DNA of 64,000 nt from Holophagales bacterium (GCA_009845425.1 VXZQ01000017.1:83-64082), one strand, 5' to 3'. Positions 51,878 to 60,945 are shown, counted from the first letter of the stretch. Numbers and translations are program-made. The notes: generated by a model not told the origin, from the sequence alone.

Positions 51878-53664
51878 GCGTGCGCGCTTCCCTCGTCGTC
51901 GCCGTCGTCCTGGCCGTACTCCTGCCCGCGGCGGGCGACGCGGCCACCCGGCGCATGGCCGTGCCGGAGATCGGATCGCCGAGTCCGGTCGCGGTGCTGG
52001 CCGCCTCGGGGAAGATTCACATCGAGGCGAAGCCACGGCGCAACGAAGGTCTGCTGGCGTTCGCTGAGCGGCTCTGCGGCAGCTCACGGCACGCCTCGGC
52101 CCTGAGCCGGGCGAACGGAGGCGTCCAACGACTCCGCCGCGGCGTCCGGTACAAGGTGCCCTTCGAGCTGCTCCCCGCGCGACACCGGCAAGCCGTTGTT
52201 CGCGCCCTGCTGCCGAGGGACCAGCCCACCGCCGAAGGCTGGCGGCACCGTGTCGCCTCCGCCTCGCGCGGCGCCAGGTCGGAAAGCCTGTGGAGCATCG
52301 CGGAGTGGTTCACCGGCTCGGGCGAGAACCACCGGACGCTGCGGCGGGCGAACAACCTGACCAGCAACGTCATCCGACCAGGCCAGGTCATTCTCATCCC
52401 GCGCGACATGCTCTCGGAGCCCTACGCCGGCATGCTGCCTGCCGCAGCAACCCGCCAGGTGCTCGCGGTGGCGGACTCCGGAGCCGGTTCCTTCAGTGCC
52501 GACGGGCCCTTCGTCCGCTATGCCTCAGACGCGCAGGGCGACTACGCCAGCTACCGGCTGAGAGCCGGTGAAGCCCTCTACTCCAGCGTCGTCATGCGAT
52601 TCACAGGCCGCCTCCTCGCCGCCGACGTGAACGAACTGGTCGACCAGATCAGGGAGCGCAACGCGATCCGCGACGTGCGCGACCTCCCGGTCGGCTACGA
52701 GGTCAAGATCCCGCTCGACCTGCTCTCGGCCCGGTATCTGCCACCCGATCATCCGCAGCGCCAGGAGTGGGAAGCGCAACGCTCCGCCTCCGAGCAGATC
52801 GAGAACGAGCTCCTGGCCCTCGATCTCGACGGGGTCACGGTGGTGCTCGACGCCGGCCACGGCGGCCGCGACACCGGGGCGCCTGTCGGCGGCATCTGGG
52901 AGAGCGCCTACGTCTACGACATCATGCTGCGCACCAAACGGATCCTGGAGAGCCGCACGGCCGCCACTGTCGTGCCGACCACGCGTGATGGCGCCACGTT
53001 CCGGATCCAGGACAGCGACGTGCTGCCGCACTCCCGTGGACACGCGGTGCTCACGAACCCCCCGTACCGCATCGACAACGCGGCGGTGGCGACGAACTTC
53101 CGGTGGTACCTGTCGAACTCGATCTACCGGCAGAGCCGCCAGGCCGGCGCCGAGCCCAGTCAGGTCATCTTCATCTCGATTCACGCGGATTCGCTGCACC
53201 CGTCGCTGAACGGCGCCATGGTCTACATTCCGGGTCTGGTCGGCATCACGAACAACTACGGAAAGTCGGGCCGCGTGTACAACGCGCGCCGCGAAGTCCG
53301 GGCCGAACCCCGCGTCTCCTTCACGCGAACCGAACGGACGACCAGCAAGGGCCTGTCGCGCGATCTCGCCGAGCACCTGCTCGACAGCTTCCGCCGCGCC
53401 GACCTGAGCGTTCATCACAACAACCCGATCCGCGATCGGATCTGGCGCGGACGCCGCGTCTACGTGCCGGCGCAACTCCGCTTCAACCGGATACCAGCCA
53501 AGGTCCTGCTCGAGGTCTGCAACCTGAGCAACAACCAGGACCGTCGCCTGATCAAGACCCGCGCCTACCGTCAACGGGTCGCCGAGGCGATCGTGAACGG
53601 GGTCCTTTCCTACTACGGCGTCCCCGGCGCGGGAGCCGAGCGCAGCGTCACCGCCGGCAGTTGA
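51874..53664 (+). CDS. N-acetylmuramoyl-L-alanine amidase with LysM-like repeats
   Basis: 596 aa; ATG at 51874 (ATGA with gatA), signal peptide MSVRASLVVAVVLAVLLPAA. Three LysM-like segments precede the catalytic domain (about 45-95, 130-180 with LWSIAEWFTGSGENHRTLRR then ANNLTSNVIRPGQVILIP, and 230-285). The zinc amidase domain (about 320-590) has HGG in VVLDAGHGGRDTGAPVGGIW, the SIHADSLHPSLNGAMVYIPG motif and Glu in KVLLEVCNLSNNQDRRL. It cleaves between muramic acid and the stem peptide, and LysM repeats should anchor it to peptidoglycan. Confidence 0.9.
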   Translation: MSVRASLVVAVVLAVLLPAAGDAATRRMAVPEIGSPSPVAVLAASGKIHIEAKPRRNEGLLAFAERLCGSSRHASALSRANGGVQRLRRGVRYKVPFELLPARHRQAVVRALLPRDQPTAEGWRHRVASASRGARSESLWSIAEWFTGSGENHRTLRRANNLTSNVIRPGQVILIPRDMLSEPYAGMLPAAATRQVLAVADSGAGSFSADGPFVRYASDAQGDYASYRLRAGEALYSSVVMRFTGRLLAADVNELVDQIRERNAIRDVRDLPVGYEVKIPLDLLSARYLPPDHPQRQEWEAQRSASEQIENELLALDLDGVTVVLDAGHGGRDTGAPVGGIWESAYVYDIMLRTKRILESRTAATVVPTTRDGATFRIQDSDVLPHSRGHAVLTNPPYRIDNAAVATNFRWYLSNSIYRQSRQAGAEPSQVIFISIHADSLHPSLNGAMVYIPGLVGITNNYGKSGRVYNARREVRAEPRVSFTRTERTTSKGLSRDLAEHLLDSFRRADLSVHHNNPIRDRIWRGRRVYVPAQLRFNRIPAKVLLEVCNLSNNQDRRLIKTRAYRQRVAEAIVNGVLSYYGVPGAGAERSVTAGS

Positions 53665-53697
53665 GGTCGCCGCACAGCTACGGCACGACTGCGGCGA

Positions 53698-54321
53698 TCA
53701 GTAGCGGCGCATCAGCCCGACCACGATCCCCTGGATGCGGAGTCGATCCGCGGCGACGTAGAGCGGCTCCATCTCCCGGTTCGCCGGCTGCAACCGGATG
53801 GAATCGCCTTCAGGGAAGTAGCGCTTGAGCGTCGCCTCGTCGTCGATCAGCGCGACGACCACCTGCCCCGACTGGGCCTGATCCCGTTCAGCGATCACCA
53901 CGAGGTCACCGTCGCAGATGCCGTCATCGATCATCGAGTCCCCCTCTACCTCGAGGACGTAGTGCCGGCCGGCCGGGCCGCCCTCGAGCAGGTGCTCCGG
54001 CACCGGCAGGTCGTCGACGCCCGGAACCGCCTCGATCGGCCGGCCGGCGGCGATCCGGCCGTGGAAGGGAACGGAGTTCGCAGGCGGACGCCGACCGCGC
54101 AGCGTCTTCTCCGTCAACTCCAGGCCGCGCTTCTGGTTCCAGCCGCCGCGCAGGTACCCCTTCTGCCTCAGGAGCTTCAGGTGCTTGTGGACAGTGCCGT
54201 AGGACCGGTAGCCGAAGCGGCGGCGGATCTCCAGGTGGGTGGGAGCGATACCCCGCCTCTGGTGGAACTCGCAGACGAAATCGAGGACCTGCTTCTGGCG
54301 CTCGGTGAGGAAGTCGTCCAT
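53698..54321 (-). CDS. lexA: LexA repressor (SOS regulator)
   Basis: 207 aa; ATG at 54321 gives MDDFLTERQKQVLDFVCEFH. Winged-helix N-domain at about 1-70 (IAPTHLEIRRRFGYRSYGTV), cleavage site Ala-Gly in GRIAAGRPIEAVPG, catalytic Ser in LEVEGDSMIDDGICDGDLVV and Lys in VVALIDDEATLKRYF. Serine protease-like self-cleavage after RecA activation derepresses SOS genes. It carries its own promoter (entry at 54331). Divergent from the M16 gene. RecN is the only likely SOS target in this window, and no shared box was proven. Confidence 0.95.
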   Translation of the reverse strand: MDDFLTERQKQVLDFVCEFHQRRGIAPTHLEIRRRFGYRSYGTVHKHLKLLRQKGYLRGGWNQKRGLELTEKTLRGRRPPANSVPFHGRIAAGRPIEAVPGVDDLPVPEHLLEGGPAGRHYVLEVEGDSMIDDGICDGDLVVIAERDQAQSGQVVVALIDDEATLKRYFPEGDSIRLQPANREMEPLYVAADRLRIQGIVVGLMRRY

Positions 54322-54330
54322 CGACAGCCA

Positions 54331-54359
54331 ATGGTAGACGCAAACCCAGCGTAAGACAA
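54331..54359 (-). promoter_or_regulatory. lexA promoter, near-leaderless
   Basis: Reverse strand: TTGTCT (-35, 54359-54354), 17 bp, TACCAT (-10, 54336-54331), each with 4 of 6 consensus bases. The ATG (54321) begins 9 nt after the -10 box, so the 5' UTR would be only a few bases. The spacer also holds GTCT repeated on the same strand (54357-54354 and 54340-54337), which could be half-sites for LexA itself. Confidence 0.6.
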
Positions 54360-54401
54360 CCGTCGGCGCCCCTTCACCGGCCGACCCCCGGGCCGGCCGC
54401 A

Positions 54402-54407
54402 TACACT
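54402..54407 (+). promoter_or_regulatory. Possible -10 box of the M16 gene
   Basis: TACACT ends 9 nt before the ATG at 54417, the same spacing as for lexA on the other strand. No -35 box is visible. The interval between the two divergent genes is only 95 bp and GC-rich, with a run GGCCGACCCCCGGGCCGGCC that has partial dyad symmetry. Confidence 0.45.
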
Positions 54408-54416
54408 ACGCGGCCG

Positions 54417-55709
54417 ATGTCGGAGCACCTTGAGCAACACGAACTCCAGAACGGCATGCGGGTCGTTCTGCACGAGGACCCGCGGCTGCCCCTGGCGGCC
54501 GTGAACGTCTGGTACCACGTCGGTTCGAAGAACGAGAAGACGGGCCGTACCGGCCTGGCGCATCTGTTCGAGCACATGCTGTTCCAGGGATCGGCGAACG
54601 TGTCGGAGAACGGCCACTTCGAACACATCCAGAAGGTCGGCGGCGTCGCCAACGGCTCGACCTGGTACGACCGCACGAACTACTACGAGACCCTTCCCGC
54701 GAACCACCTGGAACTCGGCCTCTGGCTGGAATCCGACCGCATGGGCTTCCTGCTCGAGGCCCTCACCGAGGAGAAGTTCGAGAACCAGCGGTCGGTGGTC
54801 ATGAACGAGCGCCTGCAGCGCGTCAACAACCAGCCGTACGGCCTGGCCGGGGAACGTCTGAGCGAACTCCTCTACCGGCGCCCGAACGGCGCCAATCACC
54901 CCTACGCCTGGCCGGTCATCGGCTACATGGACGATCTCGAGGCCGCCACCCTCGACAGCGTCGAGGACTTCTTCCGCACCTGGTATCGGCCGAACAACGC
55001 GGTCCTTACCCTGGCCGGCAACATCGACTGCGATGCCGCTCTCGAGCAGGTCCTGCGCTACTTCGGGGAGATACCGGCCGGGCCGCTGCCGCCTCCGCCC
55101 GCCGTCGAGCCGGCGAGCGAGATCGGTCCCCGCGGCCCTTCGCGGGAGATCCTCGAGGACTCGATCGAGCTGCCCCGCTGTTACTCCGCCTGGTGCCTCG
55201 ACGGCTACGGGAGCGACGACTGGTACGCCGGCGAGCTGCTGGCGATGATCCTCGCCTCCGGGAGGATGAGCCGACTCCATCGCGACCTCGTCTACGAACG
55301 CCAGATCGCGCAGTCTGTCTCGACGGTCATCCTGCCCACCGAGATCTGCGCGACCTTTGCCATCGTCGCCACGTGCCAGGGCCGCGAGCCGGACCCTCTG
55401 GCGAACGCCGAGACCCTGGAACGGACGGTGCTCGAGCACGTGGAGGCGATCCGCTCGGCCGGTCCGACCGCCGCGGAGCTCGAGCGGGCCCGGCGGAGCC
55501 TGCTGCTCGCGCACCACGACAGCAGGCAGGATCTGGCCCTCTGTGCCGACCGCCTCTCCTGCGCGGCGACCTACTTCGGCGACCCGTCCAGGATCTTCTC
55601 CGAACCCGAGCGCCTGCTCCAGGTCGACCGCGAATCAATCCAGGACCTGGCCCGGCGCGCGCTTGCCGCGGAACGCCGCGCCGCCATCATCGTGGTGCCG
55701 GAGTCGTGA
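54417..55709 (+). CDS. M16 family zinc peptidase, catalytic subunit
   Basis: 430 aa; ATG at 54417. The inverted zinc motif HxxEH is present (LAHLFEHMLFQGS, residues about 49-53) together with the downstream Glu in RSVVMNERLQRV. Typical M16 neighbours: GGVANGSTWYDRTNYYETLP and FFRTWYRPNNAVLTLAGNID. It degrades peptides of 20-60 residues in a closed chamber and usually acts with a partner lacking the zinc site, exactly what the next gene encodes (GTGA overlap at 55706). No signal peptide is visible, so it may be cytosolic or use the partner for export. Confidence 0.94.
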   Translation: MSEHLEQHELQNGMRVVLHEDPRLPLAAVNVWYHVGSKNEKTGRTGLAHLFEHMLFQGSANVSENGHFEHIQKVGGVANGSTWYDRTNYYETLPANHLELGLWLESDRMGFLLEALTEEKFENQRSVVMNERLQRVNNQPYGLAGERLSELLYRRPNGANHPYAWPVIGYMDDLEAATLDSVEDFFRTWYRPNNAVLTLAGNIDCDAALEQVLRYFGEIPAGPLPPPPAVEPASEIGPRGPSREILEDSIELPRCYSAWCLDGYGSDDWYAGELLAMILASGRMSRLHRDLVYERQIAQSVSTVILPTEICATFAIVATCQGREPDPLANAETLERTVLEHVEAIRSAGPTAAELERARRSLLLAHHDSRQDLALCADRLSCAATYFGDPSRIFSEPERLLQVDRESIQDLARRALAAERRAAIIVVPES

Positions 55710-57091
55710 CCGCGAACGAACAACCCGCACTGGACCGCGGCCGGCCGCCGGTTCCCGGCCCCAGTCGGAGCTGCTCCTTCCCGAGTTTCGAGGTCGAAGA
55801 GCTCGAGTCCGGCGCCCGTCTATGGTCCCTGGACGCCAAGGGCTGCGGCCTGGTCACCATCGTGCTGCTCATGCCCGGCGGCAGCGAACTCGACACTCCC
55901 GGGCGCGCCGGCCTCGCTTCATTCACGGCGGGACTTCGCGCAGCCGGTACCCGGGATCGCGACGCGCTCGAGTTTGCCGCCGCCGCGGAGGACCTCGGAA
56001 CGACCATCTCGACCTCCTGCGGCTGGGAGACCGCGGCGATCGGCACGACGATCGGTTCCGAAGATGTCGTCGCCGGCCTGGAGCTGGTCGCCGAAGCCGC
56101 CGCGGAACCGGCCTTCCGGGCAGAAGAAGTCGAGCGCCGCCGGCGACGCCGCCTGGCCGAGATCGAGCGGCGACGCAGCGACCCGTCCGCGCAGGCGAGG
56201 ATTGCCTTCGCCCGCGCCGTCTACGGCGACACGCCCTACGCCTATCCGGCAATCGGCGACCGTCGAACCACCGAAGAGATCACGCGCGAGGACATCACCG
56301 CGTTCCACGCCCGAGCCCTCGCAGCGGGTTCGTGCCACCTGATCGCGGTCGGCGAACTCGGACGCGGCCGCGTGCGCCCGGCGATCGAGGAGACCGTCGA
56401 ACCGCGGCTCCGGGCCCACGCCCGCCGCTTCGACGCCACGGCGGAGAGCCTCGAACCCGAGCCTCCCTTGCCGTCTGCGCGCCGCGTCGTGGTCGTCGAC
56501 CGGCCCGGTGCCGCGCAGACCGAACTGAGGATCGGCCACGGCGGTGTACCGCGAAGTCACCCGGACCGCGTCCGGCTCCAGGTGGCGAACTCCATCCTCG
56601 GGGGCAAGTTCATGAGCCGGCTGAACCTCACTCTCAGGGAGAAGCACGGCTACACCTATGGCGTCTCGAGTGGTTTCGACTTCCGTCGCGGCCCCGGCCC
56701 ATTCGTCATCGCCACCGCAGTGGCCAACGACGTTGCGGGGGCCGCCTGCCGGAAGACGATCGAGGAAGTCGAGCGGATGTGCGCCGAACCGCCTGTTACG
56801 TCCGAACTCGACGACGCCCGCAACTACATGGTCGGCGTCTTTCCCTACACGCTGCAGACGATCCAGGGCCTCTCCACCCGCCTTCAGACACTCGCCGTCT
56901 TCGATCTCGAACGAGACGAGTACGACCGCTGGCCTGAACGGGTTCGCGCGACCTCGGACAAAGATGTCCTCGAGGTCTGCCGCCGCCACCTGTCTCCCGA
57001 AAGCCTGACGATCGTCGCGGTCGGTCCCGCGGAAGAGCTCCTGCCGCAGCTCGACGGGCTCGGAACGACCGAGGTGCAGGCGACCGGCTGA
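55706..57091 (+). CDS. M16 family peptidase, non-catalytic subunit
   Basis: 461 aa from GTG 55706 overlapping the previous stop (GTGA). Same fold but no HxxEH: the corresponding place reads RAGLASFTAGLRAAGT. It keeps the substrate-binding C-domain motif LNLTLREKHGYTYGVSSGFD, which supplies the Arg/Tyr pair used in heterodimeric M16 enzymes such as sphingomonad and mitochondrial processing peptidases. The two proteins should form a heterodimer. The initial 15 residues are unconserved. Confidence 0.9.
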   Translation: MTANEQPALDRGRPPVPGPSRSCSFPSFEVEELESGARLWSLDAKGCGLVTIVLLMPGGSELDTPGRAGLASFTAGLRAAGTRDRDALEFAAAAEDLGTTISTSCGWETAAIGTTIGSEDVVAGLELVAEAAAEPAFRAEEVERRRRRRLAEIERRRSDPSAQARIAFARAVYGDTPYAYPAIGDRRTTEEITREDITAFHARALAAGSCHLIAVGELGRGRVRPAIEETVEPRLRAHARRFDATAESLEPEPPLPSARRVVVVDRPGAAQTELRIGHGGVPRSHPDRVRLQVANSILGGKFMSRLNLTLREKHGYTYGVSSGFDFRRGPGPFVIATAVANDVAGAACRKTIEEVERMCAEPPVTSELDDARNYMVGVFPYTLQTIQGLSTRLQTLAVFDLERDEYDRWPERVRATSDKDVLEVCRRHLSPESLTIVAVGPAEELLPQLDGLGTTEVQATG

Positions 57092-57157
57092 TCGCCGAAG
57101 AACGCCGCGCGCGTGGTATCTTCTGCGGCTGTTTCCACGCCTGCGACGGGAGCGTCG

Positions 57158-59251
57158 ATGCAACTCGAGAACTCGGAACAAATACGCAACCTCGCCGTCG
57201 TCGGACACAACGACACCGGCAAGACGACACTGCTCGCCGGCCTGCTCTACACCGGCGGCGTCTTCAACCGGCAGAACAGGGTCGAAGACGGAAACACGGT
57301 GACTGACTTCGACGACGAAGAAGTCCGTCGCGGCATCTCGATCGGCCTGGCCGTCTGCTACACGCCCTGGTCGACCGGGGCCGCGCTTCACAAGATCAAT
57401 CTGATCGACTGCCCCGGCTCCGGCATCTTCGTCCACGAGAGCAGTTCCGGCATGCGCGCCGCGGACGCTGCGCTCCTCTGCGTGAACGGCGCCTCGCCGA
57501 CCCAGGTCATGGCCGAGAAGGCCTGGGAGATCGCTGGCGAGATGGAACAGCCGGTGATGTTCCACCTGACCAAGATGGACCGCGACAACATCGACTTCGC
57601 CGGCTGCATCGCGGAACTCCAGGAGAACTTCAACCGCATGACCCTGCCGGTCCAGATCCCGATCGGCGACGGCAAGGACTTCACCGGCGTCGTCGACCTG
57701 CTGAGCCGCAAGGCCTACACGTACGACTTGGACGGCGCCGGCCGGAGTCAGCCCTCCGAACCGCCGGCGGAACTCGCGGACCAGATCGACGACTGGCGCA
57801 ACAAGCTGACCGAAGCGGTCGCGGAGAGCGACGACGAGTTGATGGAGGCCTACTTCGAGAACGGCGATCTGACCCAGGAGCAGTTGATCCAGGGGCTCAA
57901 GGCCGCGATCAGGTCCCGTGCCCTGTTCCCGGTGACCATGTCGTCCGGCGGCCACGGCATCGGCAACTCGGCCCTGCTCGACGCGGTGGTCCAGCTCCTG
58001 CCCTCACCGGCGGACGCGCCGGCGATGCCGGCGTCCGATCTCGGCGGCGAACCCGTGGAACTGGATCGAGGCGACGGAGCGCCGGTGAGCGCCATCCTCT
58101 TCAAGACCCTGAACGATCCCTTCACCGGCCGCATCTCCCTTCTGCGCGTCGTGGCGGGCAACCTGGGCTCCGACACGGTCTACTGGAACGCCGGGCGCGA
58201 GGAGGCGGAGCGTGTCGGCCACCTGATGCACATGCAGGGCAAGAACGGCGAGGACATCCCTCGACTCGTCGAGGGCGACATCGGCGGCGTCGCCAAGCTG
58301 AAATCAAGCGCGACCGGCGACTCGATCACGAGCCGGGAGCGGCCGGTCAAGCTCGCCTTCCCCTCCGCCCCGGTCGCGGCGATCTCGTTTGCGATCGAGC
58401 CGAAGACCAAGGGCGACGAGGAGAAGATCGGCGAGGCGGTGTCTCGCCTGGTCGAGGAAGATCCCAGCCTCCGTGCCGGTCGCGACCCGCAGACCGGGGA
58501 GTTCCTGCTCTCCGGCGCCGGCCAGCTCCACGTCGAGATCGCGGTGTCCAAGCTGAAGAGCCGGTCGAAGGTCGAGGTCATTCTGCATCCGCCGAAGGTG
58601 CCCTACCGGGAAACGATCAAGAGAACCGCCGTCGGCCACGGCCGCCACAAGAAGCAGAGCGGCGGCCGCGGCCAGTTCGCGGACTGCACGATCACGATGG
58701 AACCGGTCGCCACCCCCGAGGAGTACGAGTTCGTCGACGAGATCTTCGGCGGCTCCATCCCCCAGAACTACCGCCCGGCGGTCGAGAAGGGACTGCTCGA
58801 AGCGGCTGGCCGCGGCTACCTGGCCGGCTACCCGGTCGGCAACTTCCGGGTCCGACTCCAGGACGGCAAGTACCACGACGTCGATTCGTCGGAGATGGCC
58901 TTCAAGGTCGCCGGCTCGCTTGCCTTCAAGGACGCGATGGCGAGGGCGGCGCCGACCCTCCTCGAACCGGTCATGAAAGTCGACATCAACACGACCGAAG
59001 ACTTCATGGGCGACATCATGAGCGACCTCTCCTCCCGCCGGGGCCGCCCCCAGGGCATGGAAGCCAAGGGCGCCGCCCAGATCGTCAAGGCCACCGTCCC
59101 CATGGCCGAGATGCTCACCTACGCCCCCGCCCTCCGCTCAATGACCCAGGGCCGCTCCAGCTTCACGATGGCCTTCTCCCACTACGAAGAAGTCCCCCGC
59201 CAGATCCAGGAAAAGATCATCGCCGAAGCGAAGCGGGAAGAAGAGGACTAG
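57158..59251 (+). CDS. Elongation factor G-like GTPase with altered switch II
   Basis: 697 aa; ATG at 57158 follows GGGAG with 5-nt spacing. Full EF-G domain order. G1 is VVGHNDTGKTTLLAGLLYTG, RRGISIGLAV is switch I, LIDCPGSGIFVHE is switch II, LTKMDRDN is G4. In true EF-G, switch II reads DTPGHVDF and its His activates hydrolysis; here Ser takes that place. C-terminal domain IV motif GRGQFADCTITMEPV is kept, so a translocation-like fit to the ribosome is likely. Paralogues of this kind occur in many bacteria, and their role is unsettled. Authentic fusA is not in this window, so this copy should be an accessory factor. Confidence 0.85.
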   Translation: MQLENSEQIRNLAVVGHNDTGKTTLLAGLLYTGGVFNRQNRVEDGNTVTDFDDEEVRRGISIGLAVCYTPWSTGAALHKINLIDCPGSGIFVHESSSGMRAADAALLCVNGASPTQVMAEKAWEIAGEMEQPVMFHLTKMDRDNIDFAGCIAELQENFNRMTLPVQIPIGDGKDFTGVVDLLSRKAYTYDLDGAGRSQPSEPPAELADQIDDWRNKLTEAVAESDDELMEAYFENGDLTQEQLIQGLKAAIRSRALFPVTMSSGGHGIGNSALLDAVVQLLPSPADAPAMPASDLGGEPVELDRGDGAPVSAILFKTLNDPFTGRISLLRVVAGNLGSDTVYWNAGREEAERVGHLMHMQGKNGEDIPRLVEGDIGGVAKLKSSATGDSITSRERPVKLAFPSAPVAAISFAIEPKTKGDEEKIGEAVSRLVEEDPSLRAGRDPQTGEFLLSGAGQLHVEIAVSKLKSRSKVEVILHPPKVPYRETIKRTAVGHGRHKKQSGGRGQFADCTITMEPVATPEEYEFVDEIFGGSIPQNYRPAVEKGLLEAAGRGYLAGYPVGNFRVRLQDGKYHDVDSSEMAFKVAGSLAFKDAMARAAPTLLEPVMKVDINTTEDFMGDIMSDLSSRRGRPQGMEAKGAAQIVKATVPMAEMLTYAPALRSMTQGRSSFTMAFSHYEEVPRQIQEKIIAEAKREEED

Positions 59252-59272
59252 CCAAAGGCACCGGAGGCGCGG

Positions 59273-59507
59273 GTCGGACGCACCCGCCTGCCGGGGTCCG
59301 GGGAGGGGCTCCCAGGGGACGCTCGCGCTCTCTTTGTAGAGGAAGGTTCCTGCGGGCTGGAGGCAAGCGACGGGCGACGTCCACACGTCGTCCGAAACCA
59401 ACCGGAGCGCAGCCGACCGAAGCGAGCGCCAACCTCCCCTCCAGTCAGAGAGCGTGAGCGTCCGCAGGGACCCCCTCCTTCGGCCGCTGCAGGCGGGTGC
59501 CACCGAC
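59273..59507. repeat. Long imperfect inverted repeat in non-coding gap
   Basis: About 300 bp without a credible gene lies between the convergent EF-G-like and rplQ genes. The left arm (59273-59333) and right arm (59447-59507) align in inverse without gaps: 49 of 61 positions pair, including GTCGGnnGCACCCGCCTGC and GACGCTC(G/A)CGCTCTCT. The similarity continues to about 59351 and 59430 with one gap, leaving a core of about 78 bp that contains GACGTCC/ACGTCGTC. It could act as a bidirectional terminator, but its size suggests a degenerate MITE-like element. Small ORFs crossing it are Arg-rich shadows. Confidence 0.75.
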
Positions 59508-59552
59508 ACCGTCGTCGCGCCACGCCGGCACTCCGGGCGCCGCGCGCGGTAG

Positions 59553-59915
59553 CTACTCGTCGGTGTCGACGAACTCGATGACGGCGCGTTCGGCGCCGTC
59601 GCCCTTGCGAGGGCCGAGCTTGGTGATGCGGAGGTAGCCGCCGGGGCGGTCGGCGTAGCGGGGGGCGATCTCGTCGAAGAGCTTCTTGACGTGGTCGCGG
59701 TTGGGTAGCCAGCGGCGGACGAGGCGGCGGGCGTGGACGGTGTCCTCGCGGCCGCGGGTGATCATCTTCTCGGCGACCGGCCGCAGGGCCTTGGCTTTGG
59801 CCAGGGTCGTCTGGATGCGGCCGTGTTCGACCAGCGAAGCGAGCTGGTTGCGGAACATGGCCCGGCGATGGGCCGTGGTCCGGCCGAGTTTCTTGTAGCC
59901 AACTCCGTGACGCAT
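59553..59915 (-). CDS. rplQ: 50S ribosomal protein L17
   Basis: 120 aa; ATG at 59913-59915. L17 N-terminus MRHGVGYKKLGRTTAHRRAM then RNQLASLVEHGRIQTTLAKA, the ribosomal protein pattern. It lies at the polypeptide-exit region of the large subunit. The last gene of the alpha operon, 43 bp after rpoA. The acidic tail IEFVDTDE is short. Confidence 0.97.
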   Translation of the reverse strand: MRHGVGYKKLGRTTAHRRAMFRNQLASLVEHGRIQTTLAKAKALRPVAEKMITRGREDTVHARRLVRRWLPNRDHVKKLFDEIAPRYADRPGGYLRITKLGPRKGDGAERAVIEFVDTDE

Positions 59916-59958
59916 TTTCGCTCCTTCCCGGGGAAGCTCGGGAACGGTTCAGCGGCCG

Positions 59959-60945
59959 CTAGGCCTGCAGTCCGCTCTCCGCGTTCTCGGGAACCTCCAT
60001 GCCGAAGGACAAACCCATCTTGTCGAGTACCTGCTGGATCTCCTCGAGCGACTTGCGCCCGAAGTTCTTGGTCTCGAGCATCTCCTTCTCGCTGCGCACC
60101 ACCAGGTCGCCTACCGTGTTGATGTTCGCGTTTCGCAGGCAGTTCGCGGACCGAACGCTCAGGTTCAGGTCGTCGATCGCCTTGTGGAGCAGGACACCCA
60201 GGTCACCACCGTCGATCTCTTCTTCGGCTACGGTGTCCGTGATCAGGCTCTCCTCGGCGTTGATGAAGATCGTCAGGTGGTCGCGCAGCAGGGTGCCGGC
60301 GCGCGACATCGCCTCTTCGGGCGTCACCGTGCCATCGGTCCAGACCTCCACGATCAACCGCTCATAGTCGGTGGTACGACCGAGTCGGGCCGCTTCCACG
60401 CGGTAGTTCACGCGCTTAACCGGACTGTGCACCGAGTCGAGCGGAATCCAGCCGATGCCCATCGACTGTTCGAGGTTGCGGTCCGCGCTGACGTAGCCGC
60501 GGCCGTTCTTGACCTGCGCCTCGAGGCGGAGCCGGCCCCGTTCGTTGAGCGTGGCCACCCTGCTCGCCGCGTCCCGGATCTCGACGCTGGCATCCGTCTC
60601 GAAGTCGCCGGCTGCGACTTCGCGCGGACCCGTGACGTCGAGGGTGATCACCCGGGTCGCACCGTCGAGAGACCGGAGTGGTACCTGCTTCAGGTTGAGA
60701 ATGATGTCCGTGACGTCTTCGACGACGCCCTCGAGCGACGAGAACTCGTGCAGCGCGCCATCGATGCGCACCGCGGTGATCGCGGCGCCTTCGATCGCCG
60801 AAAGCAGACTGCGGCGCAGCGCATTACCGACCGTCGCGCCGAAACCGCGTTCGAACGGCTGAGCCGAGAACTTTCCGTAGCTGTCGGTCAGCGTCTCGGT
60901 GTCGATTTCGACGCGCTTGGGGCGTTGGAATCCCTTCCAGAGCAT
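59959..60945 (-). CDS. rpoA: RNA polymerase alpha subunit
   Basis: 328 aa. I chose ATG 60945 (MLWKGFQRPKRVEI) because AGGAG lies 5 nt upstream; a GTG at 60951 has no spaced ribosome site. N-terminal assembly domain: YGKFSAQPFERGFGATVGNA with LRRSLLSAIEGAAITAVRI, DVTDIILNLKQVPLRSLDG. C-terminal domain: LNLSVRSANCLRNANINTVG and FGRKSLEEIQQVLDKMGLSF. It starts polymerase assembly and contacts UP elements and activators. Here it follows rpsK directly, without rpsD between. Confidence 0.98.
   Translation of the reverse strand: MLWKGFQRPKRVEIDTETLTDSYGKFSAQPFERGFGATVGNALRRSLLSAIEGAAITAVRIDGALHEFSSLEGVVEDVTDIILNLKQVPLRSLDGATRVITLDVTGPREVAAGDFETDASVEIRDAASRVATLNERGRLRLEAQVKNGRGYVSADRNLEQSMGIGWIPLDSVHSPVKRVNYRVEAARLGRTTDYERLIVEVWTDGTVTPEEAMSRAGTLLRDHLTIFINAEESLITDTVAEEEIDGGDLGVLLHKAIDDLNLSVRSANCLRNANINTVGDLVVRSEKEMLETKNFGRKSLEEIQQVLDKMGLSFGMEVPENAESGLQA

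Noticed and set aside
54331-54360. E. coli-type LexA box (CTGT-N8-ACAG) at lexA
   Set aside because: Only loose fragments are present. The GTCT repeats near the promoter are mentioned in the promoter entry but not called as a LexA site.
59138-59523. Small reverse ORFs across the inverted repeat
   Set aside because: All are Arg-rich, two of them overlap the end of the EF-G-like gene, and none has a motif or ribosome-binding site. The inverted repeat explains the odd composition.
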